Positions 30,294 through 39,177 of a DNA stretch of 47,887 bases are shown in pieces. A model generated the notes under the pieces. The model made no database searches and was not told the DNA's origin. It worked only from the letters and a program-made list of their open reading frames with translations. Every line of letters begins with the position of its first letter. The first letter of the stretch is position 1. The translations under genes and the position numbers were made by a program. Origin of the DNA: CAIZIN01 sp964483025 (lineage in GTDB: Bacteria > Patescibacteriota > Minisyncoccia > Phycocordibacterales > CAIZIN01); contig CAYZZT010000001.1 in the NCBI GenBank assembly GCA_964483025.1, forward strand, positions 1 through 47,887, given 5' to 3'.

Positions 30294-30644
30294 ATGAAAA
30301 GAATAATGATTTATTTTATTGGACCATTTTTATATCTATTGTTTTCTATGTTTACCCTTGTTTCTCAAGTAAAACATATTGGATTTGATGGAGTCTATAA
30401 TTGTGCTATGTTTGGAAATTTAGAATGTTCTTGGTTTGATTATATATTTAGGAGTTGGATAACCACATCTTTAATATTGGGTGTGTTGTTTTGGTTTATT
30501 GTTTCATACTTGGTTGCTAAATTTGTTTTTTATTTAATAAATTTATATAAATCAAAAAAAATTAAAAAATTTTACATTTATATATCAATTCTAGTTATAT
30601 TTATTATTATAATATTTTCTTTATATAATCGAGGAGGGCTATAG
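30294..30644 (+). CDS. small integral membrane protein
   Basis: 116 aa, not recognised. Three hydrophobic segments at about 3-24, 54-80 and 93-110, with a loop containing two Cys (YNCAMFGNLEC), possibly a disulfide outside the membrane. Extremely AT-rich, more than its neighbours. Ends at a hairpin terminator. It may be a phage- or island-derived protein; no motif supports a function. Confidence 0.55.
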   Translation: MKRIMIYFIGPFLYLLFSMFTLVSQVKHIGFDGVYNCAMFGNLECSWFDYIFRSWITTSLILGVLFWFIVSYLVAKFVFYLINLYKSKKIKKFYIYISILVIFIIIIFSLYNRGGL

Positions 30645-30665
30645 TCCACAAGTACACGAAATATA

Positions 30666-30696
30666 AGCAAATTTAACTGTCAAAATTTGCTTTTGT
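30666..30696 (+). terminator. hairpin terminator before hicBA
   Basis: AGCAAATTT pairs with AAATTTGCT over an eight-base loop, followed by TTTTGTT. Confidence 0.68.
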
Positions 30697-30725
30697 TGTG
30701 TCGAAATCTGTGGTATACTATATAT

Positions 30726-30968
30726 ATGAAAAAGATTCATTTGCTAAAAAATAAGCAACTTCCAGTTTTTGTCGAAAAAGACGAAGACGGTATTTATGTT
30801 GTTGAATGTCCTCTTTTTAAGGGCTGTTATTCTCAAGGCAAGACAGTGGATGAAGCTATAAAAAATATAAAAGAAGTTGTGGAACTTTGTTTAGAAGAAA
30901 AAGACAATAGGGATACAATGAAATTTTATTCTCCTAGGGAAATTAGTTTACATACGATAACCGTATAA
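30726..30968 (+). CDS. hicB: HicB-family antitoxin
   Basis: 80 aa from ATG 30726. The partial RNase-H-like fold shows FVEKDEDGIYVVECPLFKGCYSQGKTVDEAIKNIKEVVEL, the HicB signature. TATACT (30714-30719) lies six bases before the ATG, so leaderless. It is followed after three bases by hicA. The gene order antitoxin then toxin is the reverse of many hicAB loci. There is no DNA-binding helix at the end, so operator binding would need another mode. Confidence 0.92.
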   Translation: MKKIHLLKNKQLPVFVEKDEDGIYVVECPLFKGCYSQGKTVDEAIKNIKEVVELCLEEKDNRDTMKFYSPREISLHTITV

Positions 30969-30971
30969 TCA

Positions 30972-31190
30972 ATGCCAAAGATTCCATCTGTTTCTTTTAA
31001 AAAAGTTATAGGTGCTTTAGAAAAATGTGGGTATGTGATTTCCCGACAAAGGGGAAGTCATATTAGAATGTGTCACAATTCAGAATGTCCAGTTACTATT
31101 CCAGCCCATAACCCAGTGGCTCGTGGAACTTTGAGGAAAATTTTAAGGGATTCAAAGTTGTCGGTGGAAGAATTTATTGAATTACTTTAA
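30972..31190 (+). CDS. hicA: HicA-family mRNA interferase toxin
   Basis: 72 aa. A double-stranded-RNA-binding-like fold with the catalytic His30 in RQRGSHIRM, followed by VTIPAHNPVARGTLRKILRDSKLSVEEFIELL, the usual HicA ending. HicA cleaves mRNA. It is intact, unlike the YafQ copy at 20385. The module sits between pilB and pilC. Confidence 0.93.
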   Translation: MPKIPSVSFKKVIGALEKCGYVISRQRGSHIRMCHNSECPVTIPAHNPVARGTLRKILRDSKLSVEEFIELL

Positions 31191-31332
31191 TTTTGCACTT
31201 GTTTTGAAAAATTTAGAAATTATTTATCCCAGATGATGCAATAAACTGGGACTTGAAAATTATAAATTAAAAATTATAAAAAAATAGTCCTCCTATTTCA
31301 TAAATAGTCTATTTTTTGATATAATATGAGTA

Positions 31333-32541
31333 ATGAAATTCTTTTATACATCAGTCGCACCAGATGGAGAGCGTAAAAGTGGAACGCGTGAAGCTTCCGA
31401 CAAATTTCAGCTTGCAAATGATTTAAAAGCTGAAGGGGAAATAGTGCTTTCTGTAAAAAAAGCAAAAAAGGCTGAATTTTTTTCTTTAAATTTTTCTTTT
31501 TTTAATCGTGTAAAAACTCATGAGAAGATCATTTTTGCTAGAAATCTAGCTTCAATGCTTGAAGCGGGGCTTGCTATTTCTCGCGCTCTTTCTGTTATTG
31601 AAAGGCAAACAAAAAATGTTGGATTGAAAAATATTGTTGTATCAATAAATGATGATATAAAAAAAGGAAAATCTTTATCAGCAGGAATGAAAATGTTTCC
31701 TAAGATATTTCCACCAATGTTTGTTTCGATGGTTCTCTCGGGGGAAGAATCTGGAAAACTTTCTGAGGCCCTAAATGTTGTTGCTTCACAAATGGAAAAG
31801 ATGTATTTACTTCAGAAGAAATTGAAGGGAGCGTTGATATATCCTGCTGTTATTATTTTTGCAATGATTGGTATTGCTATTTTTATGTTAATTTATATTG
31901 TTCCAACGCTTGCAAAAACATTTAAAGAAATTGGGACCGAACTTCCTGCGAGTACACGATTTATAATATGGATTAGTGATACCTTTCAGGCACATATGAT
32001 TTTGGTATTGACTTCAATTATTTCTATCGTGGTTTTATTGGTTTTGGCTGGTCGCACAAAGATGGGAAAAAGAATGTTTGATTATTCTTTTCTCCACGTT
32101 CCACTAATCTCAGGGCTTGTAAAAGAATCTAATTCAGCTAAAACTACACGAACTCTTTCCTCCCTCCTTACTTCGGGTGTTTCTGTTGTGGAGGCATTAA
32201 GCATAACAAAAGATGTTTTACAAAATTCATATTATAAAGAAGTGATTGAGAAAGCAAAACATAATGTAGAAATTGGAGCACCGATGTCAGAAGTTTTTGC
32301 TGGATATGAAAATTTATATCCTGTTTTTGTGGGTGAAATGATTGCTGTTGGAGAGGAAACGGGTGATTTGGGAGGGACCCTTTTGCGGGTAGCTGTTTTT
32401 TATGAAGAAGAAGTAGAACAAAAAACAAAAGATATGTCCACAATTATTGAGCCATTTTTAATGCTTTTTGTGGGAGTGGCTGTTGGTTTTTTTGCAATTT
32501 CAATGATCTCACCTATTTATTCAATTGTTGATAAGATTTAA
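31333..32541 (+). CDS. pilC: type IV pilus inner-membrane platform protein PilC (GspF family)
   Basis: 402 aa. Two T2SSF domains: the first after FARNLASMLEAGLAISRALSVIE (about 70-195), the second after TRTLSSLLTSGVSVVEALSIT (about 270-395), with transmembrane helices near 168-190, 217-240 and 377-400. PilC is the membrane platform turned by PilB. TATAAT lies ~5 bases before the ATG (leaderless). It ends three bases from the convergent minor-pilin operon. Confidence 0.95.
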   Translation: MKFFYTSVAPDGERKSGTREASDKFQLANDLKAEGEIVLSVKKAKKAEFFSLNFSFFNRVKTHEKIIFARNLASMLEAGLAISRALSVIERQTKNVGLKNIVVSINDDIKKGKSLSAGMKMFPKIFPPMFVSMVLSGEESGKLSEALNVVASQMEKMYLLQKKLKGALIYPAVIIFAMIGIAIFMLIYIVPTLAKTFKEIGTELPASTRFIIWISDTFQAHMILVLTSIISIVVLLVLAGRTKMGKRMFDYSFLHVPLISGLVKESNSAKTTRTLSSLLTSGVSVVEALSITKDVLQNSYYKEVIEKAKHNVEIGAPMSEVFAGYENLYPVFVGEMIAVGEETGDLGGTLLRVAVFYEEEVEQKTKDMSTIIEPFLMLFVGVAVGFFAISMISPIYSIVDKI

Positions 32542-32544
32542 CTC

Positions 32545-33480
32545 TTACCAATCTTGAAGAGGAGACATTTGACTGCTCGTGTTCACATCCACACCTGTAT
32601 TTTTGTATGGGGCAGGATTTTGTTGGTAGATGATAGATGGCTCTGGATTCACTATTTTTGGTCTAAGACTAACTTTGGTCTCAGTGGTAGTGCTTATTGT
32701 ATTATCATTATTTTGTAAAGTATTTGAGGTAGTAGAGGTATTATTTATTGCATTTTCTAAATTAATTATAGTGTTTTCTGTATTCCTAATTACTTCTATC
32801 TGTTTAGTGATTTCATTTGAGTTACTATCCGAGTTATTTTTAATTGATTCTTTTATGGCTGTTTCAGCAATATTTATGGTAGTAATGACTTGTTTTATTT
32901 CAAAGACACTACCAGTAATAACATTTCTGTATGAATTTATTTGTTCGTTTGAAAGGCCAGAATCATTTGAGGAAAGCTCAAAAACAATACTTTGTATTTG
33001 TTCTACATAAGACTCAATATATAAGACAGCTGTTTTGATCTGATTAATCAAGACTTGGTCTGTTTCCAGAGAGTGTTTATTATTCTCCTCCCAAGTTAAT
33101 AATAATTTGTTAATTTTTAAACGTTGAGCGTTTATTTTATCTTCTATTTTTCTATTTTTTGTTTTAATTTGGATTTGTGGGTTAAGAGAGTCTGCATCTT
33201 TGAAAAAAATATTTGTCTTATCTACCAAACTTTTAATTTTTAAATATTGTTCTAGTGATACCTGCATTGCGTATGATTTACTTCGTAGTTCATCTAGTTG
33301 TTTTTTCTCCAAATCTATTTTTTGTTTAGCTATTTCTAAGTCAGCTAAATTTTTATTTGCTACCATATTATTAGAAACCATTTTTTTTACTTCCTTAAAT
33401 AAATAGAAACATGCAAATATAACAAAAATAGATAAAACTATTGTAATTAAAATATAAATGTTTTTTTTAGTTTTATTCAT
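32545..33480 (-). CDS. membrane-anchored coiled-coil protein of the pilin operon
   Basis: 311 aa. N-terminal membrane helix (about 8-29), then coiled coil (about 40-130) and Asn/Ser/Thr-rich helices, with a disordered Thr/Pro-rich C-terminus (about 240-311). There is no prepilin cleavage motif, so it is not a pilin. It is the last gene of the minus-strand operon and ends back to back with pilC. A PilN/PilO-like alignment role is possible by position, but the sequence does not show it. Confidence 0.6.
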   Translation of the reverse strand: MNKTKKNIYILITIVLSIFVIFACFYLFKEVKKMVSNNMVANKNLADLEIAKQKIDLEKKQLDELRSKSYAMQVSLEQYLKIKSLVDKTNIFFKDADSLNPQIQIKTKNRKIEDKINAQRLKINKLLLTWEENNKHSLETDQVLINQIKTAVLYIESYVEQIQSIVFELSSNDSGLSNEQINSYRNVITGSVFEIKQVITTINIAETAIKESIKNNSDSNSNEITKQIEVIRNTENTIINLENAINNTSTTSNTLQNNDNTISTTTETKVSLRPKIVNPEPSIIYQQNPAPYKNTGVDVNTSSQMSPLQDW

Positions 33481-33489
33481 TTGTTTTTC

Positions 33490-34932
33490 TTATTTTATTT
33501 CTTCCCAAGATAGTGTTATATATTGATCGGAAGTGAGTGGAAAGCTTGGTGGGGGGCTGTAAAGTAAATGGCTATCATAATTTAAATTACGAAGCTGATA
33601 ACCAGTGCCATCTGTATAAGCAAAACCATAACGGATGGCGCTAGCTATCATGCCATTTAATGTTAGGGTATTTCTTTTGTAGTAGGTACTAGAGCAATCA
33701 GATTCATAGTAAAATCTACCGACACGACCTTTTTGGGCAATTAAGGATGCATCAATTTGTAAATTATCATCACTTATTAGTCCAACATTAATATTATTTT
33801 GGGCGATTAATCCTATTGTATCAGAGCCATCATAATTAGTGTAAAGTAGGTCATTGTTAATTGTGATATTTTTTCTAGTACTAGTATTATCTGGCAATAC
33901 AGCTGCTACAATATTTACTCGAGCACTATTTATTTTGCCTTCCACCCAAATATTATCCTCTAAAAAAATAAGGCCATTGTTTGGCATGGGGAAATTACCA
34001 ATAGAAGATTCATTTTGTATGCTCCATTTTTCATTCGAACAGGTGTCCTTAGAATAAAGTTTGGTAACTTTTTTTAAATCAAAAGTATCGTTAGTTTTTA
34101 AGATAATATGATATCCTTGTGAGCCAGAGCTAGCTCTAAAGTAGCCCTTATCTACAGCATCAATTTTCATCTCTGCGATATCAGCAGTAATGCCAGTAAA
34201 ATCTACCTCTGGAACTGGGAAGAGACGGCCAGCAGTAAAAATATCCGGTCTTGAGGGTATTGGGTTTGGGGGGAATGTGTCCACTGGCGAAACGTGAGTG
34301 TGTACACCGTATTCATTATTACTTCCACTGTGGTCCGGATCGTCATATGCAGTAACGCCACTTGTGATAATATTGTAAATTAAGCCGTCAAAACGAATAC
34401 CTTTATTGGAGTGAACTGGCCCATAGATTGTTGTGCCCTCGCCAAAACGCATAACATCATTTGTGACTACAGCATATTTAGCAATTGAAGGTTTAGCAAA
34501 TTTTGCTTGAATGGTCCGAGCGATACTTGGTTCCGCGTCTGTCCTGCCGGTTGATTTTACTACAACAAGAGTGGATCCTAAAGGTGGAGGTGTAATATTT
34601 AATGTAAAAGTTCCAATCTTATTATCATTTTTGTCATAAAAATCATGTACATAAGGTCCAGCTGTGCCCGTACCATCCTGATAATCTGTGGGAGCATGAG
34701 CTAAATGCCAGCGATAATAATCAATTCCCGCTTCAGCTATTTGAATAGAAAGCTCTCTACTGCCGGCTTGTTTGGATGATTTAATATCAATTACCGACCA
34801 GCCAGTCAGTGCTCCTAATATATATACTGCAATAGTGCCAAAAACCAGTACCTGAATTAAGATATATCCCCTATTTTGACAATCCTTTAAGTGGAACGAT
34901 ATAGTATTTTTTTTAAAAATATTTTTAATCAT
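33490..34932 (-). CDS. prepilin-like protein (PilX-type N-terminus, large C-terminal domain)
   Basis: 480 aa. The N-terminus has NRGYILIQVLVFGTIAVYILGALTG: a Gly before an aromatic, then a hydrophobic helix, resembling prepilin/PilX, but position +5 is Gln rather than Glu. The rest (about 70-480) is beta-rich with repeated N/D/T strands and reads like a polymer-forming or right-handed-helix surface domain (GEGTTIYGPVHSNKGIRFDGLIYN). It overlaps the next upstream gene by four bases. Likely a minor pilin or tip protein. Confidence 0.7.
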   Translation of the reverse strand: MIKNIFKKNTISFHLKDCQNRGYILIQVLVFGTIAVYILGALTGWSVIDIKSSKQAGSRELSIQIAEAGIDYYRWHLAHAPTDYQDGTGTAGPYVHDFYDKNDNKIGTFTLNITPPPLGSTLVVVKSTGRTDAEPSIARTIQAKFAKPSIAKYAVVTNDVMRFGEGTTIYGPVHSNKGIRFDGLIYNIITSGVTAYDDPDHSGSNNEYGVHTHVSPVDTFPPNPIPSRPDIFTAGRLFPVPEVDFTGITADIAEMKIDAVDKGYFRASSGSQGYHIILKTNDTFDLKKVTKLYSKDTCSNEKWSIQNESSIGNFPMPNNGLIFLEDNIWVEGKINSARVNIVAAVLPDNTSTRKNITINNDLLYTNYDGSDTIGLIAQNNINVGLISDDNLQIDASLIAQKGRVGRFYYESDCSSTYYKRNTLTLNGMIASAIRYGFAYTDGTGYQLRNLNYDSHLLYSPPPSFPLTSDQYITLSWEEIK

Positions 34933-35543
34933 AAATTATCTTTCAAATTCCTTATAGAAACTTGGGTTGTCATATATAATGGGCCGGGAGATTTTAGTAT
35001 ATCTTCATCTATAATTAAATTTATTTTTATTAATCTAATTGAGGAAATATTTACTGGTTGACTTAATGGGGGAGAGGTACCGTCATAATTAGTATCGTAA
35101 TAATTGAAGATTGAAGTAGTGGCATTGGCAATTCCATTCGCAAGTTTTATTATTTTTTCGTCTGTTGGGTTATAGGTTGCGCCGGTAGGATTTATTACTC
35201 CTTTATAAAAAGTTGTTCCGCTTAAAAAATACCGAATCTTTTCAACATCAGAGTCACTATCTATATTACTATAAAAAGTTAAGGAAGAAGTGGCAGCCTG
35301 ATCAATATAATAAGAACCAGCATTAGAAGGGGACATCGAACGCACTTCAACAGTAAAGTTTTTTAATATTTGCCTCGCACTTTCTTGAGCTACTAGATTT
35401 GAGCCCGTGTATTTATTTAAAGAAAAAATATCTATCTGGAATCTTACTAGAGCAATTCCGATGAGTGTAAATATAAAAATAGCTACAAATATTTCTATTA
35501 TAGTGAAACCTTGTTTTTTTGTTTTCAATAATGTTTTTTTCAT
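34929..35543 (-). CDS. type IV minor prepilin (PilW/GspJ-like)
   Basis: 204 aa. Canonical class III leader KKQG/FTIIEIFVAIFIFTLIGIALV: cleavage after Gly12 by PilD, Phe +1 and Glu +5. Residues about 40-204 form a soluble pilin head with an Asp/Ser/Thr-rich loop. Translationally coupled to the neighbour at 33490 by a 4-base overlap and to the gene at 35547 by three bases. Confidence 0.85.
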   Translation of the reverse strand: MKKTLLKTKKQGFTIIEIFVAIFIFTLIGIALVRFQIDIFSLNKYTGSNLVAQESARQILKNFTVEVRSMSPSNAGSYYIDQAATSSLTFYSNIDSDSDVEKIRYFLSGTTFYKGVINPTGATYNPTDEKIIKLANGIANATTSIFNYYDTNYDGTSPPLSQPVNISSIRLIKINLIIDEDILKSPGPLYMTTQVSIRNLKDNL

Positions 35544-35546
35544 GAT

Positions 35547-36929
35547 TTATTCAGCAAGAATTATTTCTTTTTGTTGCCAGGATCCAGAAACTGTCACTGA
35601 TGTAGTTTGTGTGGTATAACCAGCTTTAGAAATTTCTAAATTATAATTATCTGGATTAAGGCCAGTAAAAAATACTTGTCCACGGGCTAAGCAGTCAGAG
35701 GCCTCAGTTGTGGTTAGTGTACTGCTATAGGTAGCATTACTTAATTTTACACTTGCATTAGATAATAGAAGACCTGTAGTAGCGTCTTTAACATTTACTA
35801 AGATGCTAGATGATGCCACAGGGGCAACAATAAATGTTAAATTATTAGTAGTACCGGAGTTTATAGAAAAAATACTTCCTGGAATAATACCTGCTAAAAT
35901 ATAAGTCTGATCTGGGAAAATAGACCTGTATTCATCAGTATCTAAATTCTTAATGCTAAAATTTCCAGAGCTGTCTGTTGTGCTAGTGGCGGAATATTTG
36001 TAGATGATAGGGCTAGTTCCAATTATTTTTGTGCCTCTTAAAAAGAAATCAATGTTTGGTATTGCTTCACATGCGGTGCCAATACTTTTAACATTTATGG
36101 TGCTGGCCGGATCGATAATAAAACTGATTTCTGTCAATTGTTGGGTCAAAACAGTCGCATCTATTTTGTCTGGCGTTGGATTGGAGGGGTCTCCAATCGG
36201 GTAGGTTCTATCACTGGTGTATCCTGTTTTAGAAACATTTATTTTATAAGCTTGATTTCCAGGTGGGGCATTCACAATCTGAAGCAACCCCTGATTGTTG
36301 GAAGTATCATCTATTGTAAAATTTGGAATGGTTTGTTTGTTTTCAATATGAATATTTGCATTAGGAACAGGTGTACCTGTAGAATCAAAAACTTTGATAA
36401 AGATGGCACCATTAGTAGAGGAGCTTTCTAAATTTTTTGGAGCAATATTTGTTGTCACAAAAAGAGGTGGAAAATTACGACAGGTCGCACAATTAATTTC
36501 TAGTTCTGCCAGTTTGTAATCAGCTGGAGAAGTATCTTTCGGTGTTCCATCAATAGTGCCATCAAACGGATCATCAATATTTCTTATGGTAGTTTTTATA
36601 GTAAATTCTTTACCATCACGAATGAGAGTTTGATTGGCTGGTATCTTTCCAAGAGGCAAACTACCTACAATTCCTACATCCTCATAAGATAAATTACGCA
36701 AGATTTCAAATTGTTCATTGGCCAAAGCCGTAGCTGTTATTTTTGAACGGGAAAGCATAACCACATTCATGGTTATGATATAAGCTTGATAAACACTTAT
36801 AGCTAAAATCATAAAAACTGCCGCACCGATCACAGCCTCCACTAGTGTAAAACCACTGCTTTGTTCTAGTTTTACAAAACAAATTTTTTCTCTATTTTTA
36901 TAAATTTTAATCATATCAATTTCTCTCAT
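35547..36929 (-). CDS. minor prepilin with carboxypeptidase-regulatory-like repeats
   Basis: 460 aa from ATG 36929; an internal ATG at 36914 (MIKIYKN) is a reasonable alternative. Prepilin site SSG/FTLVEAVIGAAVFMILAISVYQAY (about 25-50, Glu at +5). The soluble part holds several transthyretin/CarboxypepD_reg-like modules (GAIFIKVFDSTGTPVPNANIHIEN, then SSSILVNVKDATTGLLLSNASVKL), each ending in a GYT segment. Such modules are typical of surface adhesins, so this may be a pilus-tip adhesin. First gene of the four-gene operon. Confidence 0.8.
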   Translation of the reverse strand: MREIDMIKIYKNREKICFVKLEQSSGFTLVEAVIGAAVFMILAISVYQAYIITMNVVMLSRSKITATALANEQFEILRNLSYEDVGIVGSLPLGKIPANQTLIRDGKEFTIKTTIRNIDDPFDGTIDGTPKDTSPADYKLAELEINCATCRNFPPLFVTTNIAPKNLESSSTNGAIFIKVFDSTGTPVPNANIHIENKQTIPNFTIDDTSNNQGLLQIVNAPPGNQAYKINVSKTGYTSDRTYPIGDPSNPTPDKIDATVLTQQLTEISFIIDPASTINVKSIGTACEAIPNIDFFLRGTKIIGTSPIIYKYSATSTTDSSGNFSIKNLDTDEYRSIFPDQTYILAGIIPGSIFSINSGTTNNLTFIVAPVASSSILVNVKDATTGLLLSNASVKLSNATYSSTLTTTEASDCLARGQVFFTGLNPDNYNLEISKAGYTTQTTSVTVSGSWQQKEIILAE

Positions 36930-37008
36930 TTATTTTAACATATTATGCTTGTACCACATAGTTTCTTTGATTCTATTATTAACAAAAGGGGTATGATATA
37001 ATTGTTTT

Positions 37009-37764
37009 ATGTTGAAAAATAAAAAGCTTATTATAGGGAACTGGAAGATGTCTCCGACCACATTAGCTGAATCCAAAAAGCTTGTCGCCAATATCACAAA
37101 AACGGCTGTAAAGCTAAGGAAGATGATAGCTGTTCTTGCCCCTTCTTTTGTTCATATTGCTTCTTTTAGTAATAAAAAATCAAAAATTTTGTGGGGGGCT
37201 CAGGATGTTTGTGAAAAAAGTGCCGGCGCCGCTACCGGAGAAGTAAGTGTAAAAATGCTTAAAGATTTACATGTTCAATTTGTAATAATTGGGCATTCTG
37301 AGAGAAGGATGATGGGCGAAACAAATGATTTGATTGCAAAAAAAGTTGTGACAACTTTAGCTGAGGGTTTAAAACCAGTACTTTGTATTGGAGAAGTTGT
37401 TCGTGATAATGATGGGGAATATTTAAATGAATTGAAAACACAGTTATTGGAGTGTATATCACAAGTAAAGCGAGGAGATATGCTTGATCTAATTATTGCG
37501 TACGAGCCAGTTTCGGCTATAGGAGCCACAGAGGCATTAAATTCTCACGATATTCATACAAGTGTTTTATATATTAGAAAAGTCTTAGCTGAACATTTTA
37601 GTAAAGATTTAGCACTTTCGGCAATGATACTTTATGGTGGGACGGTAAATTTAGATAATGCTCCCGATATTATTAAAAATGGGGGAGTGGATGGACTTTT
37701 GGTTGGAAGGGCGAGTTTAAGTAATGAATTTGGTGAATTGTTGAAAGCTGTGGAGAAAGCTTAG
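37009..37764 (+). CDS. tpiA: triosephosphate isomerase
   Basis: 251 aa, family length. Lys13 in GNWKM, catalytic His in IGHSERR (about 95) and catalytic Glu in AYEPV (about 166) are all present, as are LYGGTV and LLVGRASL at the phosphate site. The loop-6 hinge reads AYEPVSAIGATEA where most enzymes have YEPVWAIGTG, so the conserved Trp and the TG are replaced. It interconverts dihydroxyacetone phosphate and glyceraldehyde-3-phosphate, with pgk downstream. The stop lies inside a stem-loop element. Confidence 0.96.
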   Translation: MLKNKKLIIGNWKMSPTTLAESKKLVANITKTAVKLRKMIAVLAPSFVHIASFSNKKSKILWGAQDVCEKSAGAATGEVSVKMLKDLHVQFVIIGHSERRMMGETNDLIAKKVVTTLAEGLKPVLCIGEVVRDNDGEYLNELKTQLLECISQVKRGDMLDLIIAYEPVSAIGATEALNSHDIHTSVLYIRKVLAEHFSKDLALSAMILYGGTVNLDNAPDIIKNGGVDGLLVGRASLSNEFGELLKAVEKA

Positions 37765-37892
37765 AAAAATAAAGAACGTTAGTGATTATATTTTTCTTAG
37801 CCCCGCCCTTCTTTATGTATTTAAGGGCGGGGGCGAAAGAATTTTAAATCGACATAAAATAAGAAATGTACTCATGACTATATTTTATGTCG
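37761..37892. repeat. three hairpins between tpiA and pgk (members vi and iii)
   Basis: Member vi (37761-37800) has TTAGAAAAATA/TATTTTTCTTA with a 17-base loop. Next is CCCCGCCCTT/AAGGGCGGGG (~37801-37831). Member iii has CGACATAAAATA (37850-37861) paired with 37881-37892 over a 19-base loop, which on the minus strand reads TAGTCATGAGTACATTTCT. REP arms follow at 37893-37915 and 37940-37967. Confidence 0.72.
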
Positions 37893-37979
37893 TCCTCGGT
37901 ACTCCGGGGATCCATGTTAATCTAGAAATCAAATTTGGATTTGGATCCCCGCAAGCGAGGATGACAGAGAGAAAGGGTA

Positions 37980-39107
37980 ATGGTAAAAATAATAATTATG
38001 AAAACACTTAAAGATATTGGAAATGTAAATGGGAAAATAGCTCTCGTACGAGTAGATTTTAATGTGCCAGTAGAAGATGGAGTTGTGAAGGATGACTTTA
38101 GAATTAAGTCAGCGCTCCCTACAATAGATTTTTTAAAAAAAGCTGGAGCAAAAGTTTGTTTAATCGCTCACTGTGAGGCGAATATCGAAGGAGAAAAGTC
38201 TTCATTAAAACCAGCGTATGGAGTTTTGAAAAATTATACAGATTGTTCATTTGCAAATACTTTAGATGAAGTAAGTGGTTTATTTGAAGAAAATGATGTT
38301 GTTTTACTTGAAAATTTACGGATAAATTCTGGTGAAAAAGGTAATGATGAAGAATTTGCAAAAGAGCTGGCTTCTATTGCAGATTTTTATGTAAATGAAG
38401 CTTTTTCTGTTTGTCACAGAGAGCACGCTTCAATTGTAGGAGTTCCAAAATTTTTACCAAGTTATGCAGGACTTCAATTAGAAAAAGAAATATCTGAGCT
38501 TTCAAAAGCTTTTAATCCTTCTCATCCTTTCGTATTTATTTTAGGTGGTGCAAAATTTGAAACAAAACTTCCTTTAATAAATAAGTTTTTAGAAAAAGCT
38601 GATGTAATTTGTATTGGAGGAGCACTTTCAAATGATATTTTAAAGGGTCAAGGTAAAAATATTGGTAAGTCACTTGTTTCCAAGACAGAAATTAATTTAG
38701 ATAATGTTCTTGGTAGTAAAAAACTTATGGAAGTAGTCGATGTTGTTGTCGAAAATGATGGAAATGTTGAAACGAAAAATGTAGAAGATATTTTGGATGA
38801 AGATAATATTATGGATGCAGGTGTTGAAACAATTAAATTATGGGAAGAAAAAATTCGTGATGGAGCTTTTGTGCTTTGGAATGGGCCCTTGGGTAATTTT
38901 GAGGCAGGATATGATAAAGGAACTCTTGCTCTTGCACAGGCAATAGCATCTTCTGATGCTGAATCGATTGTTGGGGGAGGTGATACACTTTCAGCAATTA
39001 AAAAACTTAATTTAGAATCGGGATTTTCATTTATTTCAACAGGCGGTGGAGCAACATTGGATTTTCTAGCAAATGAAACTTTGCCGGGAATAGAGGCTCT
39101 AGGTTAG
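37980..39107 (+). CDS. pgk: phosphoglycerate kinase
   Basis: 375 aa (369 if the ATG at 37998 is used), slightly short. VRVDFNVP near the start, ENLRINSGEKGNDEEFAKELA, GGAKFETK (about 188-195), VLWNGPLGNFE and GGGDTLSAI of the nucleotide site are all present. It transfers phosphate from 1,3-bisphosphoglycerate to ADP in the cytoplasm. GAAAGGG lies just before 37980, too close for an ideal Shine-Dalgarno, so the start is uncertain. Followed by a bidirectional terminator. Confidence 0.95.
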   Translation: MVKIIIMKTLKDIGNVNGKIALVRVDFNVPVEDGVVKDDFRIKSALPTIDFLKKAGAKVCLIAHCEANIEGEKSSLKPAYGVLKNYTDCSFANTLDEVSGLFEENDVVLLENLRINSGEKGNDEEFAKELASIADFYVNEAFSVCHREHASIVGVPKFLPSYAGLQLEKEISELSKAFNPSHPFVFILGGAKFETKLPLINKFLEKADVICIGGALSNDILKGQGKNIGKSLVSKTEINLDNVLGSKKLMEVVDVVVENDGNVETKNVEDILDEDNIMDAGVETIKLWEEKIRDGAFVLWNGPLGNFEAGYDKGTLALAQAIASSDAESIVGGGDTLSAIKKLNLESGFSFISTGGGATLDFLANETLPGIEALG

Positions 39108-39142
39108 TTGAAAGTTGAAAGTGTAAAGTGTTAAAGTAAGAA

Positions 39143-39174
39143 AAAACACCTTTGCTTAACAGCGAAGGTGTTTT
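39143..39174. terminator. bidirectional terminator
   Basis: AAAACACCTTTGC pairs with GCGAAGGTGTTTT; serves pgk and the minus-strand gene at 39178. Confidence 0.86.
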
Positions 39175-39177
39175 GAA

